Source: Pseudoalteromonas rubra (lineage in GTDB: Bacteria > Pseudomonadota > Gammaproteobacteria > Enterobacterales > Alteromonadaceae). Taken from it: a stretch of 64,000 nucleotides of DNA. The stretch is from positions 36,697 through 100,696 of the forward strand of contig NZ_PNCJ01000036.1 of the NCBI RefSeq assembly GCF_005887115.1. The letters are read 5' to 3'. This document shows, piece by piece, positions 52,309 through 60,452 of this stretch. Each line of letters starts with the position of its first letter. Within the stretch, counting starts at the first letter, position 1. Made by a program: the position numbers and the translations under genes. The notes below the pieces were generated by a model, which did not search any database, was not told the DNA's origin, and saw only the letters and a program-made list of their open reading frames with translations.

Positions 52309-52656
52309 ATGTCAGTTACGATTTACCACAACCCACGTTGCTCAAAATCTCGCGAAACTCTGGCTTTGCTGGAGTCTCAAGACGTTCAACCTGAGATTGT
52401 CGAGTATCTTAAAACACCAATTAGTGAAGACACCCTGAGTGCTCTGCTACAAAAATTAGGCTTTACTTCTGCACACCAGTTGGTACGCAGCAAAGAAACG
52501 ATTTATAAAGAGCTGGGCTTGAGCAAAGACAGTGACGAAGCGCGTATTCGTCAAGCAATGCTGGAAAACCCCAAATTAATCGAAAGACCAATCGTCGTGA
52601 AAGGTGACAAAGCCGCCATTGGCCGCCCACCTGAATCTGTTCTGGATATTCTGTGA
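52309..52656 (+). CDS. ArsC/YfgD-family glutaredoxin-like reductase
   Basis: 115 residues of the ArsC thioredoxin fold, with catalytic Cys in NPRCSKSRETLALLE (C11) and RPIVVKGDKAAIGRPPE (about 91-107). In E. coli the bepA neighbour of this type is YfgD, whose arsenate-reductase activity is not proven, and no ars genes are adjacent. Probably a redox enzyme of unknown substrate. Starts an operon with the flavoprotein (4 bp later) and the DUF2069 gene. Confidence 0.9.
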   Translation: MSVTIYHNPRCSKSRETLALLESQDVQPEIVEYLKTPISEDTLSALLQKLGFTSAHQLVRSKETIYKELGLSKDSDEARIRQAMLENPKLIERPIVVKGDKAAIGRPPESVLDIL

Positions 52657-52660
52657 TCCT

Positions 52661-53212
52661 ATGCCTGAGATCTTAGTTTTATATCATTCCAGCCATGGCT
52701 CTGTTGCAGCCATGGCGCATGAAATTGCAGAAACCCTGGAGTTTCATGGCGCACAAGTCAGACTGCGTACTTTTGTCGCAAAACAAGCTCATGACATTGT
52801 GGTGTCTAAGCAAGATCTCATTGACTGCGATGCACTAGCCTTTGGCACACCAACGCGCTTTGGCATGATGGCATCGCAGGCGAAAACCTTCTGGGAGACA
52901 ACCAGTGATATCTGGCTTAAAGGCCAGCTTATCGACAAACCAGCCTGTGTATTTTCATCCTCCAGCAGCATGCATGGCGGTAATGAAGCGACCTTACTTA
53001 ATCTCTCACTGCCACTGCTACATCATGGCATGCTGTTGATGGGTGTCCCGTATGATGTGCCTGAGTTGCTGTCAACCACCAGTGGTGGCACGCCCTATGG
53101 CGCAACCCATGTCGCCGGCATGGACAACAGCAACGAGCTGACAGACACTGAGCTGAAAATCTGCCGGGCACTTGCAAAACGACTGTTTACCATTAGCAAT
53201 AAATTATCATGA
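52661..53212 (+). CDS. WrbA-like NAD(P)H:quinone oxidoreductase (flavodoxin fold)
   Basis: 183 residues from ATG 52661 (MPEILVLYHSSHGSVAAMAHEI); the frame is open upstream into the previous gene, but ATG 52661 fits. FMN phosphate loop HSSHGSVAAMA, flavin-contact GTPTRFGMMASQAKTFWE (about 64-81) and GTPYGATHVAG (about 145-155). Two-electron reduction of quinones, protecting against oxidative stress. Stop overlaps the start of the next gene (ATGA). Confidence 0.9.
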   Translation: MPEILVLYHSSHGSVAAMAHEIAETLEFHGAQVRLRTFVAKQAHDIVVSKQDLIDCDALAFGTPTRFGMMASQAKTFWETTSDIWLKGQLIDKPACVFSSSSSMHGGNEATLLNLSLPLLHHGMLLMGVPYDVPELLSTTSGGTPYGATHVAGMDNSNELTDTELKICRALAKRLFTISNKLS

Positions 53213-53661
53213 GCCAGATCCCTAAAAAACCTGTTACAAAACGCTTTCAGGCCTCAGCCCTTATCGGGTATGTTGGCTTGTTAATTCTCATGCCCCTGTG
53301 GTTGTTTGTGTTGGCACCGCGTGAAGGCTACAGCACAGGCTTTGTATTTGCAGTATATATTCTACCCCTGCTGTTCCCACTAAAAGGCATTATTCAGGAC
53401 AAACCTTACACCTATGCCTGGGCCAATTTCATTGTGCTGATCTACTTTACACACGGGCTCACCTTATTATGGGTATCTCCTGAAGAAATGCCTTTGATCT
53501 TACTCGAGTTGTTTTTTGCCACCTGTATGTTTATTGGCTGTACGTATTACGCCAGACACAGAGGCCAGGAACTGGGATTGAAAATCCGCAAACTGAAGCA
53601 AGACTTAGCGGATGAAAAGGCAGCTTACGAGCAAGGTGAGCAGAAGGACGAAGAGAAATAA
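53209..53661 (+). CDS. DUF2069 membrane protein
   Basis: 150 residues with four hydrophobic helices (about 15-35, 40-60, 68-87, 95-112) and a charged, coiled-coil-like tail (LKIRKLKQDLADEKAAYEQ). Conserved partner of the arsC/wrbA genes in marine gammaproteobacteria (from memory); the function is unknown. Confidence 0.85.
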   Translation: MSQIPKKPVTKRFQASALIGYVGLLILMPLWLFVLAPREGYSTGFVFAVYILPLLFPLKGIIQDKPYTYAWANFIVLIYFTHGLTLLWVSPEEMPLILLELFFATCMFIGCTYYARHRGQELGLKIRKLKQDLADEKAAYEQGEQKDEEK

Positions 53662-53727
53662 GTTACGCAGGCCACAGCGCATAAACGCATAAATCAGTGG
53701 CCTGATGTTATCTATGCATTATAAGCA

Positions 53728-54051
53728 TTAGTTCGACAGCGGGCGGCCACCGGTTATTTTATTGGCACGCCCTTCCTCTTTGGCTTTTTCAGCCCGGCGG
53801 CGACGCGCTTCTTTGGGGTCGGCTATCAGCGGACGATACACCTCAACCCGATCTCCGTCGCGTACCACATGATTTAACTTTACCGTTCTGTTCCAGACAC
53901 CCAGGCTCAGATTGGTCGGATCAATTTCCGGGCAACGCTCTAAAATACCACTTTGCAGCACAACCTGCTCTACCGAGGTGCCTTCAGCCACATCAACACT
54001 GAGTGTTGTGGCCTTTTCGGGCAAGGCAAATACCACTTCAACCTGGATCAT
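53728..54051 (-). CDS. rnfH: RnfH-family ubiquitin-like-fold protein
   Basis: 107 residues. Beta-grasp fold protein of UPF0125/RnfH: VEVVFALPEKATTLSVDVAEGTSVEQVV, GVWNRTVKLNHVVRDGDRVEVYRPL, and a basic tail (KEARRRRAEKAKEEGR). Function uncertain; conserved next to ratA, which it overlaps by four bases. Confidence 0.94.
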   Translation of the reverse strand: MIQVEVVFALPEKATTLSVDVAEGTSVEQVVLQSGILERCPEIDPTNLSLGVWNRTVKLNHVVRDGDRVEVYRPLIADPKEARRRRAEKAKEEGRANKITGGRPLSN

Positions 54052-54485
54052 GAGCGCACTCCGTATACAGTTTTAGCCCGCTGTGTAAAGGCCGATACCA
54101 TGTTCTTCGCCACTTCATTGAAAATACGACCAAACGCCAGCTCAATTAACTTGTTGGCAAATTCAAACTCAAGCTTCAGGCACACTTTACAGGCCTGCTC
54201 ATCCAACTCAATAAACTCCCAATATCCATGCAAGGATTTGAACGGTCCGTCGACCAGCTGCATTCTGACTCGGTTGCCTTCATACTGATTCTTAGTCGTA
54301 AACCATTTGGTCAGGCCCGCCTTAGAGATTTCTAGGCTTGCAGTCATGCCCTGATCCGAAGTATCAATCACCCGCGCCCCGGAACAATGAGGCAAAAATG
54401 CGGGGTAAGCGTCAACATCATTGACCAAGTTAAACATCTCTTGTGTGCTGTACATCACTAACGCACTTTTTTCTACTTGTGGCAT
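54048..54485 (-). CDS. ratA: RatA-type START/coenzyme Q-binding-fold protein
   Basis: 145 residues from ATG 54485 (MPQVEKSALVMYS), preceded by GGAG; the frame reaches 54572 but the extra 29 residues are unrelated. Polyketide-cyclase/COQ10 fold: STQEMFNLVNDVDAYPAFLPHCSGARV and MVSAFTQRAKTVYG. E. coli RatA blocks 50S-30S association and was called a toxin; related COQ10 proteins bind ubiquinone. Divergent from smpB, the standard order. Confidence 0.93.
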   Translation of the reverse strand: MPQVEKSALVMYSTQEMFNLVNDVDAYPAFLPHCSGARVIDTSDQGMTASLEISKAGLTKWFTTKNQYEGNRVRMQLVDGPFKSLHGYWEFIELDEQACKVCLKLEFEFANKLIELAFGRIFNEVAKNMVSAFTQRAKTVYGVRS

Positions 54486-54614
54486 ACGCTCTCCAAACTC
54501 TAACAAAGCGATTTTACCAAGGTTTTCAAGATTTATCTTGTTTGTGACAGTCGACTGGGGGAAAATAACCACAATTTTTGATCCGCGCCGATATACAAGG
54601 TAGACTACGCCATT

Positions 54615-55094
54615 ATGGCAAAGAAAAAACCAAACAAATCAAATAGCAATACCATAGCGCTGAATAAAAAGGCGCGTCATGAGTATTTTTTACACGACAA
54701 GTTCGAAGCCGGTATTGAACTCCAGGGCTGGGAAGTAAAAAGCATCCGAGCTGGTAAGGTCAATATCACCGATACTTATATTCACCTCAAAGACGGCGAA
54801 GCCTTTTTGCTTGCCAGTCAAATTCAACCGTTAAACAGCGCCTCAACGCACGTTATTTGCGACCCTATGCGTTATCGTAAGCTGCTGCTTAAAAAGCGTG
54901 AAATTGACCGCCTGATCGGTGCAACCGAGCGCGATGGCTTTTCACTGGTCGCCACCGCCATGTACTGGAAAAAGTGCTGGGTAAAACTTGAGTTCCATTT
55001 GGCCAAAGGTAAGAAGATGCATGATAAGCGCGCCGACATCAAAGACAGAGACTGGTCGCGTGACAAAGAGCGTCTGATGAAACACAAAGCTTAA
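54615..55094 (+). CDS. smpB: SsrA-binding protein SmpB
   Basis: 159 residues. Binds tmRNA and lets it enter stalled ribosomes. Typical start NTIALNKKARHEYFLHDKFEAGIELQGWEVKS and C-terminal basic tail KKMHDKRADIKDRDWSRDKERLM that occupies the mRNA channel. ssrA itself lies 7.6 kb away at 62675. Confidence 0.98.
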   Translation: MAKKKPNKSNSNTIALNKKARHEYFLHDKFEAGIELQGWEVKSIRAGKVNITDTYIHLKDGEAFLLASQIQPLNSASTHVICDPMRYRKLLLKKREIDRLIGATERDGFSLVATAMYWKKCWVKLEFHLAKGKKMHDKRADIKDRDWSRDKERLMKHKA

Positions 55095-55112
55095 CGGCTG
55101 TCAGACACCCAT

Positions 55113-55140
55113 AAAAAAACCGCCTTTTGGCGGTTTTTTT
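55113..55140. terminator. Bidirectional terminator between smpB and fabB
   Basis: AAAAAAACCGCC-TTTT-GGCGGTTTTTTT, with T-runs on both strands, between convergent smpB and fabB. Confidence 0.92.
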
Positions 55141-55158
55141 GGTTAATGACAATCGCCA

Positions 55159-56373
55159 TTAACCCTTATACTTTTGCATCACCAAAGTCGCGTTGGTGCC
55201 GCCAAAGCCGAAGCTGTTAGACATCACAGTGTTCAGCTCACGCTCGCGCATTTCAGTCACAATATCCAGACCTTGTGCCTGCTCGTCCAGCTCATCAATG
55301 TTGATAGACGGTGCAATGAAGTTATTTTCCAGCATCAGCAAGGAGTAAATCGCTTCGTGAACACCTGCAGCACCCAGCGCGTGACCAGTCATTGCCTTAG
55401 TCGCACTGATCGCCGGAGAATTGTCACCAAACAGCTCCTGGATAGCACCCAGCTCTTTCACATCCCCAACCGGCGTTGACGTACCATGGGTGTTCAGGTA
55501 GTCGATTGGACCTTCGAGATCCTGCATAGCTTGCTTCATACATCTCACAGCACCTTCGCCAGACGGTGCAACCATGTCATAGCCATCAGACGTTGCGCCG
55601 TAACCTACGATTTCAGCATAGATGTGCGCACCACGTGCCAGTGCGTGCTCAAGCTCTTCAACCACGACGATACCGCCACCGCCGGAGATAACGAAACCGT
55701 CACGGTTTGCATCGTAAGTACGTGACGCCGTTTCTGGTGCTTCGTTATACTTGGTAGACAATGCACCCATCGCATCGAATTCCATAGCCAGGGTCCAGTG
55801 CAGCTCTTCACCACCACCGGCGAAGATCACATCTTGTTTGCCCAGCTGAATTTGCTCTACCGCATTACCAATACAGTGCGCAGAAGTCGCACACGCAGAG
55901 CTGATAGAGTAGTTAACACCTTTAATTTTAAACGGTGTAGCAAGACAGGCAGACGCAGTACTGGCCATAGTACGCGGTACCATATAAGGACCAACGCGCT
56001 TAACGCCTTTCTCGCGCAGAATGTCTGCGGCTTCAACCTGATACTTAGATGAACCACCACCGGAGCCAACAATAAGGCCAGTACGCTCATTAGACACCTG
56101 CTCAGGTGCCAGACCTGAGTCTTCAATCGCTTGCGCCATTGAAATATAAGAAAATGCAGCTGCATCTCCCATAAAGCGATGTGCTTTACGGTCAACCAGA
56201 GACTTTACGTCAATATCCAGCTTGCCCGATACCTGGCTACGCAGATTCATGTCTGCGAACTCTTGGTTAAAAGCGATACCACTTTTACCCGCTTTCAAAG
56301 ATTCTAGTACTTCTTGCTTGTTGTTACCGATGCTTGACACTACACCGATACCCGTAATAACGGCTCTTCTCAT
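55159..56373 (-). CDS. fabB: Beta-ketoacyl-ACP synthase I
   Basis: 404 residues. Elongating ketosynthase essential for unsaturated fatty acids in type II synthesis. Active Cys in SSACATSAHCIG (near 163), His in NTHGTSTPVGD (near 298) and GHALGAAGVHE (near 333). Divergent from mnmC, as in E. coli; a FabR-like palindrome is found 75 bp upstream. Confidence 0.97.
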   Translation of the reverse strand: MRRAVITGIGVVSSIGNNKQEVLESLKAGKSGIAFNQEFADMNLRSQVSGKLDIDVKSLVDRKAHRFMGDAAAFSYISMAQAIEDSGLAPEQVSNERTGLIVGSGGGSSKYQVEAADILREKGVKRVGPYMVPRTMASTASACLATPFKIKGVNYSISSACATSAHCIGNAVEQIQLGKQDVIFAGGGEELHWTLAMEFDAMGALSTKYNEAPETASRTYDANRDGFVISGGGGIVVVEELEHALARGAHIYAEIVGYGATSDGYDMVAPSGEGAVRCMKQAMQDLEGPIDYLNTHGTSTPVGDVKELGAIQELFGDNSPAISATKAMTGHALGAAGVHEAIYSLLMLENNFIAPSINIDELDEQAQGLDIVTEMRERELNTVMSNSFGFGGTNATLVMQKYKG

Positions 56374-56447
56374 GGGTAATTCCCTTAGGACTTTTTAAAT
56401 TTACGCGTATTCTACGCTGAAACCAGGCACCAAGTGGTCAGCTTTCC

Positions 56448-56465
56448 AGCGTACACACGTACTCT
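56448..56465. promoter_or_regulatory. FabR-like palindrome upstream of fabB
   Basis: AGCGTAC-ACAC-GTACTCT is an inverted repeat with one mismatch, 75 bp before the fabB start. It resembles the AGCGTAC-type sites reported for the FabR repressor of fabA/fabB (from memory, not searched). Confidence 0.5.
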
Positions 56466-56553
56466 GAACTGATATTTGTTAAAATGCAACGGACGAACGC
56501 AAATAAAATCCGTAAAATAGGCACCAATTCAGTAGCGAACTTTTAGACACCTT

Positions 56554-58539
56554 ATGATACGCAACGCCCAGATACACTTTAACGACGCAGGCACGCCGGT
56601 CGCAAACAGCTTTGACGATGTCTACTTTTCGAACGACGACGGCCAGGCAGAGTCGGATTATGTTTTTTACACACAAAACAAGCTCAATACCCGATTACTT
56701 AACCATGACAGGGACCACTTTGTGGTTGCCGAAACCGGATTTGGCACAGGGCTGAATTTTCTTAATACCTGGGCTCAGTTTCAGCGTCTGAAAACACAGC
56801 GCAACGTTCAGCGTCTTTATTTTATTTCATTTGAAAAATACCCCATCAAGATTGAAGATTTACGACAAGCCTTAAAAGCATGGCCAGATTTGTCGGATCA
56901 AGCACAGCAATTGTGCGCACAATACCCGGATGCCGTTGAGGGCTGTCATCGTCTTGAGTTTGATGGCGGTGAGGTCATTCTGGATCTGTGGTTTGGTGAC
57001 GTGCATGCCTCTTTGCCTAAGCTCTCGTACGCGCCCAGTGGCCTGGTGGATGCCTGGTACCTGGATGGCTTTGCCCCGAGCAAAAACCCGGATATGTGGC
57101 AACAATCTCTGTTTGATGCCATGGCAGCGCTGAGCCGTGATAATGCCACCTTCGCCACCTTTACCGCTGCGGGCTTTGTCAGAAGGGGCTTGCAGCAAGC
57201 GGGGTTTGACTGTCAAAAAGTCAAAGGATACGGTCGTAAACGGGAAATGGTGATCGGTCAGTTTAATAAGGCGAATCAGCAAGCAACCAACCCTGAATAC
57301 TATCGTCACTCACCTCGCAAGCTCAAGCGCGCTGCCATCATTGGCGGCGGGATTGGTTCGGCCTGTTTAAGCTACCAGCTTGCCAAGCGCGACATCAGCA
57401 CCACCTTGTTTTGTAAAGATGAAACCCTCGCCGGTGGTGCATCACACAACCGCCAGGGCGCCGTTTATCCTAACCTGCAGGCCGAATACAGCACCACCAG
57501 TGAGTTGTATGCCTTAAGCTTTTTATACGCGCGGCGTTTTTATCAGCAAATCGAAGCAGCTGGCTTTAGCTACGATCATGACTGGTGTGGTGTATTGCTA
57601 CAAAGTGTGACCGATGGCAAACGGACACAACACCAGAAAATTGCCAGCAGTGATTTGTTTCCAGAATCACTGATACGCCATGTCTCGGTAACAGAGGCAC
57701 AAAAGCTGGCCAATATAGACACCCCATTTGATGGCCTGTTTATCGAACAGGCCGGCTGGGTAAGCCCACCGCAGCTTACTGAAGCAGTCTATAATGCTGC
57801 GCAGGCGAAGTGCCCTGGCCAGCAGCATTTTAACGCGGATGTCAGCGAACTCGACAAGCGCGAGGATGGCTGGTATTTACACGTAAATAAGCAATGGCAG
57901 GGCCCGTTTTCCGACGTTTTTGTGTGCGCAGGCGAACACAGCGATGGGTATCCTCAGACTCAGCACTTGGGGCTCCACGGCGTGCGCGGTCAGGTTTCTC
58001 ATATCCAGGCCGGCGAAGCCTCTTCCGGGCTCACGACGGTGTTATGCCACAAAGGATACTTTACACCCAGCCTGCAGGGCGAACATTGTATGGGGGCGAC
58101 GTTTGAAAAATACAGCAAAGGCCGGGAAGTCACCGAGCAGGATAATGCCACCAACCGCGCTCAGTTACAGGGCTTTTATGGCGATACGCAGTTTGATCAA
58201 AGCCTGGGGGAGATCACAGGGGCCAAAGCGGCGGTACGTTGCTGCTTTAACGACCACTTCCCCATGATAGGTCAGGTGCCGGATCCAACCAGTCTGTGCG
58301 ACGCTTTTGCGAATCTGCGCCGAGGTAAACATCATGATTTTGAACCATTAACGCAACCCCATGAAGGTCTGCATGTAGTGACCGGATTTGGCGCACGCGG
58401 ATTGTGCAGTGCACCGTTGGTAACTGAGCACCTGATTGCTGCGCTGTGTGATGAACCCCGCCCGCTTAGCGAGCGACTGAATCAGGCACTGCACCCTGCC
58501 CGCTTTGTGGTTCGGGATTTGATCAGGAATAAAATCTAA
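56554..58539 (+). CDS. mnmC: Bifunctional tRNA 5-methylaminomethyl-2-thiouridine enzyme MnmC
   Basis: 661 residues. N-terminal methyltransferase domain (MnmC2/D; VAETGFGTGLNFLNTW at about 53-68, DAWYLDGFAPSKNPDMW at about 166-182) and C-terminal FAD-dependent oxidoreductase domain (MnmC1; AAIIGGGIGSACLSYQLAKR at about 261-280). Together they finish the mnm5s2U34 wobble modification after MnmE/G. The 2-thio group of the same nucleoside is supplied through the TusA relay. Divergent from fabB. Confidence 0.96.
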   Translation: MIRNAQIHFNDAGTPVANSFDDVYFSNDDGQAESDYVFYTQNKLNTRLLNHDRDHFVVAETGFGTGLNFLNTWAQFQRLKTQRNVQRLYFISFEKYPIKIEDLRQALKAWPDLSDQAQQLCAQYPDAVEGCHRLEFDGGEVILDLWFGDVHASLPKLSYAPSGLVDAWYLDGFAPSKNPDMWQQSLFDAMAALSRDNATFATFTAAGFVRRGLQQAGFDCQKVKGYGRKREMVIGQFNKANQQATNPEYYRHSPRKLKRAAIIGGGIGSACLSYQLAKRDISTTLFCKDETLAGGASHNRQGAVYPNLQAEYSTTSELYALSFLYARRFYQQIEAAGFSYDHDWCGVLLQSVTDGKRTQHQKIASSDLFPESLIRHVSVTEAQKLANIDTPFDGLFIEQAGWVSPPQLTEAVYNAAQAKCPGQQHFNADVSELDKREDGWYLHVNKQWQGPFSDVFVCAGEHSDGYPQTQHLGLHGVRGQVSHIQAGEASSGLTTVLCHKGYFTPSLQGEHCMGATFEKYSKGREVTEQDNATNRAQLQGFYGDTQFDQSLGEITGAKAAVRCCFNDHFPMIGQVPDPTSLCDAFANLRRGKHHDFEPLTQPHEGLHVVTGFGARGLCSAPLVTEHLIAALCDEPRPLSERLNQALHPARFVVRDLIRNKI

Positions 58540-58557
58540 AGAGTGTGTAATGCCACC

Positions 58558-58578
58558 AGGCTCCCAAAACGGGAGCCT
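58558..58578. terminator. Hairpin between convergent mnmC and motY
   Basis: AGGCTCCC-AAAAC-GGGAGCCT, 8-bp stem between the stop codons, usable on both strands; only short T/A runs. Confidence 0.7.
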
Positions 58579-58583
58579 TACTA

Positions 58584-59459
58584 TTATGGTTTGGAGATTT
58601 GGATGACCACGCGGCGGTTTTTATCACGCCCGATGGGTGTATCGTTCGGCGCAACATGACGTTTCTCACCAAAGCCATCAGTGACAATTTTGTCTTCAGG
58701 TATGCCTTTTGACGCCATATAGGTTTTAATTGCTTCCGCACGCTTTTTCGACATCGCCATATTGACTGAACGGCCGCCGTAGCTGTCTGTGTACGCCGAA
58801 ATATAAATTGACTCAATTTCGGGATCATTATTCAGATACTCGCCAATCATATCCAGGCGTTTGCGCGACGACTTGGTGAGCTCGCTGCTGTTAAACTTAT
58901 AATTCATCACCGTAAAGGCAATATCTTCAAAGCTGTATGGCAGTAAATTGTCGCGGCACTGCAAAAACTCCCAGTAGGCGTTTTTAAAATTCACCGAAGA
59001 CAGCGCTACTGAGATTTGATCGTGCTGGTTTTGCCAGTCCTGATAATAAAAAGTGGGATAATACCCCTTTTCAAGCTCGGTCAACATTTCCCAAGAGATA
59101 TCGTTGGTGAGTTCACCATCAAATTTTTTCAACAGTTTCATCTGACCCATTACCCGGGCCGGCATACCCGCGCGCCAGGCAGGCGGCACCGATTCCAACC
59201 CGGCAAAGTCGTAACTATCGGGCCTTACAACCATATCCAGATTAAAGGTCAGGTCTTTGTTTTTACTTGCGGTTGCTGAGAAAATGGCTTCACCGTAATA
59301 AGGGACTTCATGTGATAAAGCGCACGACAATCGGGTGGTCCTGTCGACAAACCATTGCGAGCTGTCTGCCGTGGCAGAGTATTGCCGCATTGCGCCCTGT
59401 GCCTGAAGCGTCAGGATACTCAATGTCGTGGCAATGATCAGGTTTGTATTAAACTTCAC
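58584..59459 (-). CDS. motY: Sodium-driven flagellar motor protein MotY
   Basis: 291 residues from GTG 59459, which has GGAG seven bases upstream and leads straight into the signal peptide (VKFNTNLIIATTLSILTLQAQG); the longer frame to 59510 has an untypical basic lead. N-terminal MotY domain with SFEDIAFT and LEKGYYPTFYYQDWQ, then an OmpA-type peptidoglycan-binding domain (ISAYTDSYGGRSVNMAMSKKRAEAIKTYM; NDTPIGRDKNRRVV). MotY forms the T-ring that holds PomA/PomB stators. Adjacent to rnt, as in Vibrio. Confidence 0.93.
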   Translation of the reverse strand: MKFNTNLIIATTLSILTLQAQGAMRQYSATADSSQWFVDRTTRLSCALSHEVPYYGEAIFSATASKNKDLTFNLDMVVRPDSYDFAGLESVPPAWRAGMPARVMGQMKLLKKFDGELTNDISWEMLTELEKGYYPTFYYQDWQNQHDQISVALSSVNFKNAYWEFLQCRDNLLPYSFEDIAFTVMNYKFNSSELTKSSRKRLDMIGEYLNNDPEIESIYISAYTDSYGGRSVNMAMSKKRAEAIKTYMASKGIPEDKIVTDGFGEKRHVAPNDTPIGRDKNRRVVIQISKP

Positions 59460-59737
59460 GCTTTTACTCCGCTTTGAACAAAAATACCGAACGAGACGCA
59501 GCGACCGCAAACAAGGCAGCCTTTAGTTGGCGTCTTACTGAAAGTCAAAGCAATAATCGTGCCTTAAATCTAAGCTCCTGAACGGCAGAGTTCTGACACC
59601 AGAGCCTTAAACGGTACACCTGATATGACGGCTGTACTGCTACCTATGCACACTGAAGCAGGAAACGCGCCACTAAGTTCGCATCTTTAATTCTGATCAG
59701 TATAATAGGCCGCTCAAATTAGTAAACCAAGCAGATT

Positions 59738-60403
59738 ATGGCAGAACAAGAGCAAACCCTATTCGCAAAGCGCTTTCGCGGCTTTTTTCCCGTCGTCATT
59801 GACGTTGAAACCGCAGGCTTTAATAAAGACACCGACGCACTGCTGGAAATTGCGGTCAGCATGCTCAAGATGGACGACCAGGGCCTGCTCAGCCTGGACC
59901 ACACGGTTCATTTCCATGTTGCGCCTTTTGAAGGTGCCAATATCGAACAATCGGCAATCGACTTCAACGGTATAGACCCTTTCAGTGCCTTACGCGGCGC
60001 AGTAGACGAAGAAGAAGCAATCAAAGAGATCTGTAAGGCAGTACGCAAAGCCCAAAAGGCCGCGGGCTGTCAGCGCTCGGTGGTGGTGGCCCACAATGCC
60101 GCATTTGACCACGGCTTTTTAAATGCTGCCATCGAGCGCTGCAAAATCAAGCGCACCCCGTTTCATCCGTTCGTGAGTTTCGACACCACTTCGCTTGCAG
60201 GGCTGGCACTGGGCCAGACGGTACTGGCCAAAGCCTGTCGTACCGCGGGGATTGAGTTCGACAACAGCCAGGCACACTCCGCACTGTATGATACCGAACG
60301 CACCGCAGAGCTGTTTTGTCATATCGTAAATAAGTGGCAGGCACTGGGTGGCTGGCCATTACCTGAAATGTCAGAGGAAGAGGATGACGAATCGGCTCAA
60401 TAG
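59738..60403 (+). CDS. rnt: Ribonuclease T
   Basis: 221 residues, DEDDh exonuclease: Exo I VIDVETAGFN (near 23), Exo II VVAHNAAFDHGFL (near 117) and Exo III HSALYDTERTAELF (near 182). Trims 3' ends of tRNA (CCA turnover) and of rRNA and tmRNA precursors. Convergent with fapA. Confidence 0.96.
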   Translation: MAEQEQTLFAKRFRGFFPVVIDVETAGFNKDTDALLEIAVSMLKMDDQGLLSLDHTVHFHVAPFEGANIEQSAIDFNGIDPFSALRGAVDEEEAIKEICKAVRKAQKAAGCQRSVVVAHNAAFDHGFLNAAIERCKIKRTPFHPFVSFDTTSLAGLALGQTVLAKACRTAGIEFDNSQAHSALYDTERTAELFCHIVNKWQALGGWPLPEMSEEEDDESAQ

Positions 60404-60421
60404 CCGAGGAATGACATCATG

Positions 60422-60446
60422 CGCGATACCCGCCACAGGTATCGCG
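60422..60446. terminator. Hairpin between convergent rnt and fapA
   Basis: CGCGATACC-CGCCACA-GGTATCGCG, a perfect 9-bp stem between the two stop codons; no T-run. Confidence 0.65.
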
Positions 60447-60452
60447 ACAATA

